DNA of 64,000 nt from Mesolinea sp040772305. Its GTDB lineage: Bacteria; Chloroflexota; Anaerolineae; Anaerolineales; Anaerolineaceae. The notes beneath the pieces are model-generated. The model did no database searches and had not been told where the DNA came from. It was given only the letters and a program-made list of their open reading frames with translations. Every line of letters starts with the position of its first letter. Within the stretch, counting starts at the first letter, position 1. Shown here piece by piece: positions 26,028 to 34,771 of the stretch. Both the position numbers and the translations under genes were made by a program. The DNA is taken from positions 868,001 through 932,000 of the forward strand of contig JAXGYK010000001.1 of the NCBI GenBank assembly GCA_040772305.1. Direction: 5' to 3'.

Positions 26028-29018
26028 ATGACTGCCAAACCTTTGACCTTCCAGGAAATGATTTTCAACTTGCAGACTTTTTGGTCCGCGCAGGGGGCTT
26101 TTATCGCTCAGCCTTACTACAGCCAGGTAGGAGCGGGGACAATGAACCCGGCTACCTTTCTGCGCGTGCTGGGGCCGGAACCCTGGATGGTGGCCTATGT
26201 GGAGCCTTCGGTCAGGCCAGATGACGGCCGCTACGGCATTAACCCTAATCGCCTCCAGCAGCATCACCAGTTTCAGGTGATCCTCAAGCCAGATCCGGGC
26301 AATCCGCAGGACCTTTATTTGCAGTCGCTGACTGCTTTGGGCATTGACCCAAAGGAGCACGATATCCGTTTTGTGGAAGACAACTGGGAAAGTCCGGCGC
26401 TTTCAGCCTGGGGTTTGGGCTGGGAGGTATGGCTGGATGGTCAGGAAATTACCCAGTTTACCTACTTTCAGCAGAGTGGCGGCGTGGCACTGGACGTGCC
26501 GGCCGTGGAGTTGACCTATGGCATGGAGCGGATTGCGATGACTTTGCAAGGGGTTAAAGATTTTAAGCAGATCCGATGGAGCCCCGAACGCAGTTATGGA
26601 GATATTTACGCGGTAGCTGAGCGTGAACACAGCACCTATTATTACGAAGTGGCCGATGTGGCGCGTCAGAAAAAGCTGTGGGATGCTTTTGTAGCCGAGG
26701 CGGTTTTAGCCCTCGAGCGTGGTTTGGTGCTTCCTGCTTACGATAATGTGATCAAAAGCTCGCACACCTTTAATGTCTTGGATGCGCGCGGAGCAGTAGG
26801 CTATACCGAGCGCATGGTCATGTTTGCCAAGATGCGCGAGCTTTCACGCAAGGTGTCCGAGGCATATCTGGATCAGCGCGCTGAGATGGGCTACCCTTGG
26901 CTTAAAACTGAACAGGCTGTTCTGGAGTTGAAAGCCCCGCCAATTCCAGAACCAAAAAACCCAAGCGAAGACTTTTTGCTTGAAATTGGTGTGGAAGAGC
27001 TGCCCACTGCCGAATTGGATACTGCGCTCAAACAATTACGTGAGAATGCTGAAAAGCTTCTGAATGACTTGCGCTTAAATTATGCCAGCCTGGATGTGGG
27101 CGGCACTCCCCGCCGGCTGATGTTGATGGTTCGCAGCTTGCACACGCGCCAGCCGGATCGCAAGCTGGAAATAAAAGGTCCCCCGGCTAACAAGGCCTTT
27201 GACGCAGAAGGTAAGCCTACCCCCGTAGCCTTTGGCTTTGCTAAGGCGCGCGGAGTAGCTGTGGAAGCGCTCAAACTGGACCCCAGCGGCACAGCAATAG
27301 TTGCCAGCGTGGAGGAAAAGGGCAAAAATGCATCCGAATTATTGGCGGCTAACCTGCCGGAACTGATACGTGGGCTTCGCTTTCAAAAAAGTATGCGCTG
27401 GAACGCCAGCGGCCAAAGCTTTAGCAGGCCAGTACGCTGGTTAGTAGCCTTATTGGGCGCCGACCTGATTCCCTTTGAGTTTGCCGGTGTGCGCAGTGGG
27501 CGTAACACACGGGGAATGCGCTTTAGTACAGAACCTGAACGTGCCTTAAGTGATTCTTCGGCCTACCTGCCTTATCTCAAGAGCGAAGGTATTGTTGTAA
27601 ACCAGGCGGTACGGCGCGATATGGTTTGGCGCGATGCGTTGGCTTTGGCAGAATCGGTGGGTGGTACCCTGGCAAAGGACGAAGACCTCCTGGAAGAAGT
27701 AACCAACCTTGTGGAGCACCCAAAAGCACTTCTGGGCAGCTTTGACCCTGCCTTTCTGGAAACTTTGCCTCCGGAGGTGCTGATTGCTGTGATGAAAAAA
27801 CATCAGCGGTACTTCCCGGTTTTGGACGCGCAGAACAATTTGCTACCGCATTTTATCATTGTGTGCAACGGCAACAGAGCCAGCTACGAAAAGGTGGTGG
27901 ATGGCAACCTGCAGGTTATTTTGGCTCGTTTTGCGGATGCGGAGTTTTTCATCCAGGCAGACAAGCAAAAGCCCCTGGCAGATCTGGTACCCAAACTGGG
28001 TCAGCTTACCTTCCAAAAAGAGCTCGGCTCAATGTTGGATAAAACAGAGCGTTTGGAACGCCTGACGTCCATTTTTGGTCCCCGGCTGGGTTTAAAGGAT
28101 GCTGAACAGGCTTTGGCCTTGAGAGCCGCACACCTGGCAAAGGCTGACCTTGCCAGCGAAATGGTTGTTGAAATGACCAGTTTGCAAGGGGTGATGGGGC
28201 GATACTATGCGGAACTTTCCGGCGAGGAACCTGCTGTGGCTCAGGCATTGTTGGGTCACTATTTACCGCGCACGGCAGATGATGAATTGCCGCATGACAG
28301 AATATCGCAGGTTTTAGGCATTGCCGACAGACTGGATTCGATTGCCGGATTATTTGCGCTGGGTTTGCAACCCAGTGGCAATAAAGACCCTTACGCTTTG
28401 CGCCGTACTGCGATGGGTTTGGCCCAGATGCTAAGTGCAGAACAAATCGATTTTGACCTGCGCCAGGGTTTGACCGAGGCTTTTGCTCAGTTGCCCGTAG
28501 AACCCAAGGAAGGAGCCCTGCTCGCTGCGCAAGACTTCATTACAGCCCGTTTTAAGGGCCTGCTCCTCGATGAGGGTTACCGTCACGACCTGGTGGATGC
28601 GGTGCTGGCTGCCGCCGCAAATAACCCGGCTGCGGCAAAGAGAAATGCTGAGGCTTTAGCATCCTGGACAGCCAGCCCTGCCTGGACCGATTGGCTGCAA
28701 TCTTACAGTCGCTGCGTTCGGATAACCCGTGACCTAAAGGAAAGCTTCGCTGTTGACCAATCCTTGTTAGCGGAGGCAGAAGAGCAAGCTTTATTTGCTG
28801 GCTTACAGGCTGCCCAGGAAAAGCTAGCGCAAAAGCCCTTCATTGAAACTGCGCTTGAAGCGGTTCAGGATTTGGTTCCGCTGATCAACACCTTTTTTGA
28901 CCAAGTTTTGGTGATGGCACCAGACCAGGCGCTACGCCAAAATCGCCTGGGCCTGCTGCAGGGCATTGGCGAGTTAATGAAGCCTTACGCAGAGATTAGT
29001 TTGCTGGAAGGGTTTTAG
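26028..29018 (+). CDS. glyQS: Glycine-tRNA ligase, fused alpha and beta subunits
   Basis: 996 residues. The first 290 are the class II catalytic alpha chain: LTFQEMIFNLQTFWSAQGA, QPYYSQVGAGTMNPATFLR, FVEDNWESPALSAWGLGWEV, and PAVELTYGMERIAM. After a short linker the beta chain begins around 313 (EDFLLEIGVEELPTAE) and continues through GPPANKAFDAEGKPT, PPEVLIAVMKKHQRYFP and a C-terminal anticodon-binding region with PYALRRTAMGL. In most bacteria glyQ and glyS are separate genes; the fusion is known in a few lineages. It charges tRNA-Gly. No sign of a frameshift at the junction. Confidence 0.95.
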   Translation: MTAKPLTFQEMIFNLQTFWSAQGAFIAQPYYSQVGAGTMNPATFLRVLGPEPWMVAYVEPSVRPDDGRYGINPNRLQQHHQFQVILKPDPGNPQDLYLQSLTALGIDPKEHDIRFVEDNWESPALSAWGLGWEVWLDGQEITQFTYFQQSGGVALDVPAVELTYGMERIAMTLQGVKDFKQIRWSPERSYGDIYAVAEREHSTYYYEVADVARQKKLWDAFVAEAVLALERGLVLPAYDNVIKSSHTFNVLDARGAVGYTERMVMFAKMRELSRKVSEAYLDQRAEMGYPWLKTEQAVLELKAPPIPEPKNPSEDFLLEIGVEELPTAELDTALKQLRENAEKLLNDLRLNYASLDVGGTPRRLMLMVRSLHTRQPDRKLEIKGPPANKAFDAEGKPTPVAFGFAKARGVAVEALKLDPSGTAIVASVEEKGKNASELLAANLPELIRGLRFQKSMRWNASGQSFSRPVRWLVALLGADLIPFEFAGVRSGRNTRGMRFSTEPERALSDSSAYLPYLKSEGIVVNQAVRRDMVWRDALALAESVGGTLAKDEDLLEEVTNLVEHPKALLGSFDPAFLETLPPEVLIAVMKKHQRYFPVLDAQNNLLPHFIIVCNGNRASYEKVVDGNLQVILARFADAEFFIQADKQKPLADLVPKLGQLTFQKELGSMLDKTERLERLTSIFGPRLGLKDAEQALALRAAHLAKADLASEMVVEMTSLQGVMGRYYAELSGEEPAVAQALLGHYLPRTADDELPHDRISQVLGIADRLDSIAGLFALGLQPSGNKDPYALRRTAMGLAQMLSAEQIDFDLRQGLTEAFAQLPVEPKEGALLAAQDFITARFKGLLLDEGYRHDLVDAVLAAAANNPAAAKRNAEALASWTASPAWTDWLQSYSRCVRITRDLKESFAVDQSLLAEAEEQALFAGLQAAQEKLAQKPFIETALEAVQDLVPLINTFFDQVLVMAPDQALRQNRLGLLQGIGELMKPYAEISLLEGF

Positions 29019-29123
29019 GATATTTTTTTCAGACTAAAGTTAGTTTATCTTGTTTTTTACTTTCTGGACATGAGTATTGCGGCGGTGTTTCTCTTGTTTA
29101 GAAGAGGTTCAGCAGGGAAAACC

Positions 29124-30077
29124 TTAGCTAACGGCAATGAGCTGTTTTACCTTTTCCAAACCTTCTCCCAGGGTGTCGCCCAGGTAAATACCGCCTAAAT
29201 CGTTCTGCAGCTCTACATTATCCTGTATAAAGCGACCCGAATACGCAAACTTAGGTTTGCCTCGCAGGCTGGCCAGCTGCGCTGCAAAACCTTTGAGCAA
29301 GTAAGCCGTATCTTCCTGCGAAATAGTGAGGCAAATGAGTTTGGGCCGTACCTGAATAGAGTAATCAATAAGGTCTTCGGTAGGCAGGTCCGGACCCAGG
29401 TATTCTACGAAATACCCTTGCTGACGCAAAAGCACAGCAAACATCAGTGCGCCAAGTTCGTGGGTTTCTTCGGGGCCGCAGCCCACCAGGATGAGCGCGC
29501 CTTCCTTGGCCATCGGAAGACTGTGCATAATGCCGAGCAGTTTGCCCTTGATATATCCGGAGGCGACATGCTCAGTAGCAATGCGAATTTCTCCACGGAA
29601 CCAGGCTTCGCCCAATAGCTCCATCGCGGGGGTGATTACTTCCTGGAAGATGGTCTGCAAGTCAAAGTACTTTTGCGTATTTTCCAGGATGGCATTGGCG
29701 CGCTTTTCTTTGCGGCCAACCATCGCTCCAAAGAGCATTTCAGCATAGTCACGCGGGGGACGGGGAGGTTTTTGGCGCGGAGTTTCAGGCGCGATATTTT
29801 GGATAGTTTCTGGCCACAGCTCTTTAGAGCGAATCTGCTTGAAATGCTGTACTACCTGGCTAATGCTGATGCCGGAGTCCAGCTTGCGTTGCACCCACAG
29901 CAAAAGCTGAATGTCGCGTTCGGAATAGAGGCGGTAGCCATTGGGCATGCGTACAGGAGATAGCAGATCGTAACGGCGTTCCCAGGCGCGTAAAGTAACG
30001 GGCTTGATGCCTGTTCTGCTTTGAACAGCTTTGATAGTGAAGATAGGTTCCGCAGAAAAGGTGCCAATCGAGGTCAT
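29124..30077 (-). CDS. MerR-type regulator with B12-binding domain (CarH-like photoreceptor)
   Basis: 317 residues. The N-terminal MerR winged helix is FTIKAVQSRTGIKPVTLRAW ERRY...PNGYRLYSERD (about 13-55), then a B12-binding helical bundle and a Rossmann cobalamin domain. The light-sensing signature W-x9-E-H is present as W159 ... E169-H170, and the cobalamin His is H206 in GPEETHELG. CarH binds adenosylcobalamin, forms a DNA-bound tetramer in the dark and releases DNA on light-driven Co-C cleavage. The start at 30077 is chosen over a longer in-frame ATG because it follows the PIG-L stop by one base. Known CarH targets are carotenoid genes; none is here. Confidence 0.88.
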   Translation of the reverse strand: MTSIGTFSAEPIFTIKAVQSRTGIKPVTLRAWERRYDLLSPVRMPNGYRLYSERDIQLLLWVQRKLDSGISISQVVQHFKQIRSKELWPETIQNIAPETPRQKPPRPPRDYAEMLFGAMVGRKEKRANAILENTQKYFDLQTIFQEVITPAMELLGEAWFRGEIRIATEHVASGYIKGKLLGIMHSLPMAKEGALILVGCGPEETHELGALMFAVLLRQQGYFVEYLGPDLPTEDLIDYSIQVRPKLICLTISQEDTAYLLKGFAAQLASLRGKPKFAYSGRFIQDNVELQNDLGGIYLGDTLGEGLEKVKQLIAVS

Positions 30078-30078
30078 T

Positions 30079-30921
30079 TTATCCTTCAAAAAGGTCTTGT
30101 CGTCGCTTTCCGTTAAGAGGCTGAGGCCAGGCTTGCATGAAATGATCAACAGGACGGTCCAAGAGGCGCATGAGAAAATTTACTTTTTCAGCGCCGCGGT
30201 TATTTCCCCCCTGGCTAAGATGACAGAGACGGGCCGCTTGTACCTGTTTGGCTACAGTATTGTAACGAATGGTGTAATGACGCGGAAAATTTTGCTGGGC
30301 AATGTCGACCAGGTCGATGTCGCCCCGGTCGCCATAATGGCGCGGGTCGCGTCCAGTGAGACGTAAAGTGAAAATAGCAGCTTTTAATAAAGCTGTGGGC
30401 ATAAGATGAAAGAGTAGTTTACAGGCAGCATTTTGGGGCTTGCTTTGGCGATACTGCTCAAAGGCAGCAACAGTTGCTCGTTGCAGGTGGATGTGATCGG
30501 GATGACGATAACCACCGATTGGATCAAAGGTGAGCACGATATGAGGCTGCTGTGCCTCCATGACCTTTAGGACATGCTGGGCTATCTCGGCAACGGGATG
30601 AGCGATTAACGCTTGCGGATGCTTGTTAGCTTCCCAACCCAGCATACCCGAATCGCGGTAGCCCAAAAGGATGAGGTTTCGCACGCCCAAGGCCTTAATA
30701 GCACACTCCAATTCCGCCTTACGCAAGTCGGCAACGGTTTGACCTGGCTGCAGCATTCCTTTGGGAATAATGCCTGCTTCTCCCAGTGTGGCACAGGTCA
30801 AAGTGATATCTACACCACGACTGGCGTACAAAGCCAGCGTACCACCCATGCCGAAGCTCTCGTCATCGGGGTGAGCAAGCACAGCAAGAATACGTTTGGA
30901 TCTAGTGTTAGGGTCAGTCAT
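30079..30921 (-). CDS. PIG-L family deacetylase
   Basis: 280 residues. LmbE/PIG-L zinc enzymes remove acetyl groups from GlcNAc-containing substrates such as GlcNAc-inositol or GlcNAc-malate. The metal motif is LAVLAHPDDESFGMGGTLA (His-Pro-Asp-Asp-Glu) and the C-terminal metal His lies in IGGYRHPDHIHLQ. A CATLGEAG strand follows the first motif. The gene precedes the CarH-like regulator on the same strand with a one-base gap, so the two are one operon. No glycosyltransferase or ligase for mycothiol or bacillithiol is close by. A TAGTCT box six bases before the ATG suggests a weak leaderless start. Confidence 0.88.
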   Translation of the reverse strand: MTDPNTRSKRILAVLAHPDDESFGMGGTLALYASRGVDITLTCATLGEAGIIPKGMLQPGQTVADLRKAELECAIKALGVRNLILLGYRDSGMLGWEANKHPQALIAHPVAEIAQHVLKVMEAQQPHIVLTFDPIGGYRHPDHIHLQRATVAAFEQYRQSKPQNAACKLLFHLMPTALLKAAIFTLRLTGRDPRHYGDRGDIDLVDIAQQNFPRHYTIRYNTVAKQVQAARLCHLSQGGNNRGAEKVNFLMRLLDRPVDHFMQAWPQPLNGKRRQDLFEG

Positions 30922-31057
30922 GAATCGAGACTATCTATTTCCCAGTGAAGCAGCTTTTGCCTGCGTTAAATTATAGCTGTACATGTTAACAATTACAATG
31001 CTCAGGAATTCCTTAGGAGACCGAAACATGTAAAAGCCTTGTAAAGGCTAGATTATC

Positions 31058-31519
31058 TTAGGAGTTCTTTTTGTTATTAAAAATAACTTCCCATGCGGCA
31101 ACCTCGTCTGCGCTGGGGTAAGCGGCGTCGTATGGTTCGGAGGCAGCAGGCCTGGCTCGCATTTGCGCTGCAAAATCCTGGGAGCTCATTACTGCAGCGT
31201 GCGCAGCCCGGGCGGCAGCTTGGATTTGGCGGTCGGAAGAGACCACCGTAAGGTTGCGGGCTGCTTTCTTCGCTCGGCGCAGTGCAGCCATTATGGCTGC
31301 ATCGGCGCTGCTGCCTAAGGGCACAAAAAGCGCTTTTACAGATCCTAGGTTGCGGGTTTGAGCTTGTGGGGCAGTATCGAAATAAACAGTGATGCGGGCT
31401 TTTTTATGGCAGCGGACAAACGCCTGAAGCAGTCCAAGCAGTTGTTCTTCATCCTCTGGGTCAGCCAGGTTGAGCCCAAGGGCGGGTATGAGATTATGAC
31501 CATCGATAATGTAATGCAC
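31058..31519 (-). CDS. NYN domain protein (YacP/Rae1-like ribonuclease)
   Basis: 153 residues from the GTG at 31519. PIN-like nuclease core: YIIDGHNLIPAL (first Asp and Asn), KARITVYFDTAP, GSSADAAIMAAL and LTVVSSDRQIQAAARAAHA, with the four-acid arrangement typical of YacP. Members cleave mRNA on the ribosome or other RNA. A longer frame from 31591 exists, but the GTG has TACAAT exactly six bases upstream and the family fold begins there. It is divergent from the next rightward unit, 53 bases away. Confidence 0.78.
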   Translation of the reverse strand: MHYIIDGHNLIPALGLNLADPEDEEQLLGLLQAFVRCHKKARITVYFDTAPQAQTRNLGSVKALFVPLGSSADAAIMAALRRAKKAARNLTVVSSDRQIQAAARAAHAAVMSSQDFAAQMRARPAASEPYDAAYPSADEVAAWEVIFNNKKNS

Positions 31520-31525
31520 CTGATT

Positions 31526-31531
31526 ATTGTA
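31526..31531 (-). promoter_or_regulatory. Putative leaderless -10 of the NYN gene
   Basis: TACAAT on the minus strand, then six bases, then the GTG at 31519. Same geometry and same hexamer as recO. Confidence 0.5.
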
Positions 31532-31559
31532 ACGATTATTCTCTGCGACGCCAGGCAAG

Positions 31560-31848
31560 TATAATAATTGGGATGAAAAATCTATCTCCAAGGTACGGTT
31601 TGAGAAACGAAGCTATCACGACTTCTCCCCGACTATGCCGGGGGCAGCTATTGTGTATGTCTCCGAGGAGACCTTCAGAGCTGCGAAGGGCACCAGAAGC
31701 TATGAATGTAACTGGCATTGTCTGCGCTTATCCGCGTGAATGCGCTGGAAATCTTGCGGTAAACCATGCCAGGAATATCAGGGTGCGCAAGTTGCCTGCA
31801 TATTCCAATAGAATGATCAGCAGAAAAGGAGGAAAACTAAATTAGCCG
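31560..31848 (+). other. Consensus -10 and about 280-base leader or doubtful 90-codon ORF
   Basis: TATAAT at 31560-31565 is followed after seven bases by an ATG (31573) that opens 90 codons ending four bases before the next gene. The predicted peptide is Arg/Pro/Ser-rich without any family features, so this may be a leader RNA instead. Two local hairpins are visible: CCCCG/CGGGG around 31626-31643 and GTCTCC/GGAGAC around 31660-31674. An AGGAGG site at about 31829 serves the next gene. Confidence 0.35.
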
Positions 31849-32205
31849 ATGGCGCTGTACCTCATTAGCTTTGCGCTTATGCTGCTTGGCCCTGTTTTAG
31901 GCCTGAGTGATTCAGGCTTGGAGCTGGCAATCTGGTGCTACGCCAGTGCTTTTGTATTGGCGTTCTGTGCAGACCTGTTGATTGTGTTTAGGTCAAACAT
32001 AAAAGCCCCCTGGAAGGGAAAAGCTATGTGTCGCGGGGCACATGTACTGGCAATGGCGGCTACATTGCAGCTTATTTACTATACTTTGTTCAAACAACGA
32101 CCAAATTACGAAATAACGCTTGCCGTCTGCCTTCTTTTGTGGTTAACTTCATTAGTTGGGTGCCTTGGGCGCCCAAAGTTCAAAGTGGAGGATAAACATG
32201 GATAA
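31849..32205 (+). CDS. Hypothetical integral membrane protein
   Basis: 118 residues with four hydrophobic segments (LYLISFALMLLGPVLGL, LAIWCYASAFVLAFCADLLI, AHVLAMAATLQLIYYTLF, and ITLAVCLLLWLTSLVGCLG) and short loops. AGGAGGAAAACTAAATTAGCCG precedes the ATG at a slightly long distance. It overlaps the start of upp by 8 bases, so it is likely translated with it. A uracil-transport role would be attractive but nothing in the sequence supports it; it is far too short for UraA. Confidence 0.62.
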   Translation: MALYLISFALMLLGPVLGLSDSGLELAIWCYASAFVLAFCADLLIVFRSNIKAPWKGKAMCRGAHVLAMAATLQLIYYTLFKQRPNYEITLAVCLLLWLTSLVGCLGRPKFKVEDKHG

Positions 32206-32821
32206 TGTCTTTCCGTCAGCGCACCCTCTCATGGAAACCAAGGTTACCTTGATGCGCGATGTTAAAACCGAACCCAAAAAGTTTCGGGAACTGGTACGTG
32301 AAGTTACGGTAATGTTAGCTTATGAAGCTACCCAGGATCTGGCGATCCGTCCGGTTGATGTGCAAACTCCCTTGGCTATTACTCAGGGTATGGATTTGAT
32401 GGAGCGGATTGGCCTGGTGCCTATATTGCGCAGCGGACTGGGTATGGTAGAAGGCGTGTGGGAACTGATGCCCAGTGCCGAAGTGTGGCATATTGGGTTG
32501 TATCGTGATGAACGAACGCTTAAGCCTGTTTCTTACTATAACCGTCTGCCGGTAGAGCCTACCGTATCGGTATGCTTCATTTTGGACCCCATGCTGGCAA
32601 CAGGCGGCAGTGCTGTGGCAACAGTGGATATCCTTAAAGAATGGGGCGTTAAGAAAATTAAGTTCCTGGGTGTTTTGGCTGCTCCGGAAGGAATTAAAAC
32701 CTTGCACTCAGCACATCCGGATGTGCCAATCCATATTGCCAAGATCGATGAATGCTTAAATGAGCACGGTTACATTATGCCGGGTTTGGGTGATGCCGGC
32801 GACCGGCAGTTTGGTACTTAA
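32198..32821 (+). CDS. upp: Uracil phosphoribosyltransferase
   Basis: 207 residues. It makes UMP from uracil and PRPP in pyrimidine salvage. The PRPP loop is seen as FILDPMLATGGSAVATVDIL, and the C-terminal uracil-binding region as GYIMPGLGDAGDRQFGT, both diagnostic. The N-terminal HPLMETKVTLMRD is also typical (usual form H-P-L-x-x-H-K-L). The ATG at 32198 has GTGGAGGATAAAC in front, and a longer in-frame start at 32156 would only add overlap with the preceding gene. A strong terminator follows. Confidence 0.94.
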   Translation: MDNVFPSAHPLMETKVTLMRDVKTEPKKFRELVREVTVMLAYEATQDLAIRPVDVQTPLAITQGMDLMERIGLVPILRSGLGMVEGVWELMPSAEVWHIGLYRDERTLKPVSYYNRLPVEPTVSVCFILDPMLATGGSAVATVDILKEWGVKKIKFLGVLAAPEGIKTLHSAHPDVPIHIAKIDECLNEHGYIMPGLGDAGDRQFGT

Positions 32822-32841
32822 GGTCGGAAAAGTGAAAAGGC

Positions 32842-32867
32842 AGTCCTCGTTTTCGAGGACTTTTTTT
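32842..32867 (+). terminator. Rho-independent terminator after upp
   Basis: AGTCCTCG (32842-32849), a TTTT loop, CGAGGACT (32854-32861), then TTTTTT. Perfect 8-bp stem. Confidence 0.92.
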
Positions 32868-32932
32868 CGTGTACTTAAATGCTGCGGCTGGTTCCTCTAG
32901 GCCAGCCCAGAGGTTTAGGAGCAAGCGCGTAA

Positions 32933-33628
32933 ATGCCGATAAACAAATATAAACTGATCCTTTTTGATTTAGATAATACCCTGTTTGATTTTGATTCAGC
33001 CCAAAGGCTGGCTATGCGGCGTACGATTGAGGTCCATGATTTGCCGGCTGGTAACGCGGTGGTAGAACTGCGGAAATTTCAGGGAATAAATGACCGCCTG
33101 TGGAAAGCTTTGGAACGCGGAGAGATTGAGCGGGATGAAGTGTTGTTAGGCCGTTGGAAAGAGTTGTTTGATTATGCAGATTTAGACTACGCCGCTGTAG
33201 ACCAAACCTTTCTGGAAGGTTTAGCTGAACATAAGCGCTTATTCCCTGGTGTGGCGGAGCTATTGCAGGAATTGCGTAATCGTGGGTATATCCTGAGTAT
33301 TGTAACGAATGGTGTGGGGTGGATCCAAAAAGAAAACCTGGCCAAGTCGGAAATAGCGCGTTTGATTACTGCCCTAGTAATCTCGGATGAAGTGGGGGTT
33401 GCTAAGCCAGCCCCCCAGATTTTTGAAGAAGCATTGAGACAGTCGAGCTGGATGGAGAAGCAGAGCACCCTGATGGTGGGCGATTCCTTAAGCTCGGATA
33501 TTGCCGGGGCCAAGGCGTTTGGCCTGGACACCTGTTTTTATAACCCTGGTGGAATTCCACACGAGGCAGATCCTAATTATGAAGTTCGGGCGCTTGAGGA
33601 GCTGCTGGGTATTTTGAATGCTTGTTGA
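32933..33628 (+). CDS. HAD hydrolase, YjjG-like nucleotidase
   Basis: 231 residues. HAD motif I is LILFDLDNTLFDFD, motif II is SIVTNG, the Lys is in GVAKPAPQIFEEAL, and motif IV is MVGDSLSSDIAGAK. The cap sequence and size fit the YjjG/YfnB group, which dephosphorylates (deoxy)nucleoside monophosphates including non-canonical pyrimidines. That would suit its position beside upp. Ribosome site TTTAGGAGC about 12 bases upstream. Confidence 0.85.
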   Translation: MPINKYKLILFDLDNTLFDFDSAQRLAMRRTIEVHDLPAGNAVVELRKFQGINDRLWKALERGEIERDEVLLGRWKELFDYADLDYAAVDQTFLEGLAEHKRLFPGVAELLQELRNRGYILSIVTNGVGWIQKENLAKSEIARLITALVISDEVGVAKPAPQIFEEALRQSSWMEKQSTLMVGDSLSSDIAGAKAFGLDTCFYNPGGIPHEADPNYEVRALEELLGILNAC

Positions 33629-33697
33629 ACAAACTGTTGCCCTGTCTTTTAAGATAAACCGCAGTGCTTATTGGCAATGGAGTATGGCAGGCTTTCA

Positions 33698-34771
33698 TCA
33701 GCTTGAAGCCCAGGGTTCCTGTGCCAGTTCACGCGAGATTTGGCGGTCTACTTTTCCCATGGGGTAATTTTCCAGATCCAGCGGTTTAACCACAGCCAGG
33801 TTTGAACGCTCAGGGATGGTTTGCCTGGCGTCCAGACGGCAAAACCAGGCTTCAAGACTTAGCTTAAAGTGGGTATAGGTGTGGCAGTAGCTGCCAAAGA
33901 ATTGGTATGGAGTGACCTTGAGCTGCAGCTCCTCCATGATTTCGCGTCGGATGCACGCCTGAATATCTGCGTCCTGAGGCTCCAGTTTGCCGCCGGGGAA
34001 CTCCCAGAGTCCGGCTAAAAGGCCTTTTTGGGGCCGGCGCGCGATGAGCACTAACGAGTCAAGCCGGATGATGGCCGCGCCAACAGTAACCAGAGGCAGG
34101 CTTGCTTTCTTGGGCCTGAGGGGCAGCTTGTCTTGCAGGCCGAGGGCATAGGCCTGACACCAGGCCTGAATAGGACAGCTTATGCATGTCGGAGCTTTTG
34201 GCAGGCAGATCATGGCTCCAAGATCCATAAATGCCTGGTTAAAATCCCCTGGTCTTTCTGCGGGAATGAGTTGGCTGACAAAGGCCAGTAAGACTTTGTT
34301 GGAAGCGGAACTGCCAAGAGCTTCCTGGCTGCCTGTCAGGCGTGCCAGCACACGTCGCAGGTTCGCGTCCAAGGCTGGCTCCTGGGCATTGTACACAATG
34401 GAAGCAATGGCAGCAGCGGTGTATGGACCAATGCCAGGCAAATCTGCCAGATGGGCAGGGTCTTTGGGGAGCCTGCCGCCGTGCTCGCTGAGCAGGAGCT
34501 GGGCAGTTTTATGTAAATTGCGCGCACGGCTGTAATAGCCCAGACCTTCCCAGACTGCAAGCACATCCTGCTGGGAAGCCTGCGCAAGGTTTTTAAGAGT
34601 GGGAAAACGCGAGATGAACCGCTGAAAATAAGGTAAGACGGTTTCGACGCGGGTTTGCTGCAACATGAGCTCCGAAACCAGGATGTAATAGGGGTTGGGT
34701 TGACTGCGCCAGGGAAGCTTGCGCGCGTTGATGCTGTACCAAGCCAGCAGAGCCTGGGTTATGGGATGCAT
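33698..34771 (-). CDS. mutY: A/G-specific adenine glycosylase MutY
   Basis: 357 residues. It removes A mispaired with 8-oxoG. The HhH-GPD core shows LPWRSQPNPYYILVSELMLQQTRVETV (catalytic Glu), GLGYYSRARNL, LPGIGPYTAAAIAS with the helix-hairpin-helix, and ALDANLRRVL. The Fe-S loop is CLPKAPTCISCPIQAWC (C-x6-C-x2-C-x5-C). A C-terminal NUDIX-like domain (LIARRPQKGLLAGLWEFPGGK) recognises 8-oxoG. The start overlaps the stop of the preceding small gene by one base (TAATG). Confidence 0.94.
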   Translation of the reverse strand: MHPITQALLAWYSINARKLPWRSQPNPYYILVSELMLQQTRVETVLPYFQRFISRFPTLKNLAQASQQDVLAVWEGLGYYSRARNLHKTAQLLLSEHGGRLPKDPAHLADLPGIGPYTAAAIASIVYNAQEPALDANLRRVLARLTGSQEALGSSASNKVLLAFVSQLIPAERPGDFNQAFMDLGAMICLPKAPTCISCPIQAWCQAYALGLQDKLPLRPKKASLPLVTVGAAIIRLDSLVLIARRPQKGLLAGLWEFPGGKLEPQDADIQACIRREIMEELQLKVTPYQFFGSYCHTYTHFKLSLEAWFCRLDARQTIPERSNLAVVKPLDLENYPMGKVDRQISRELAQEPWASS

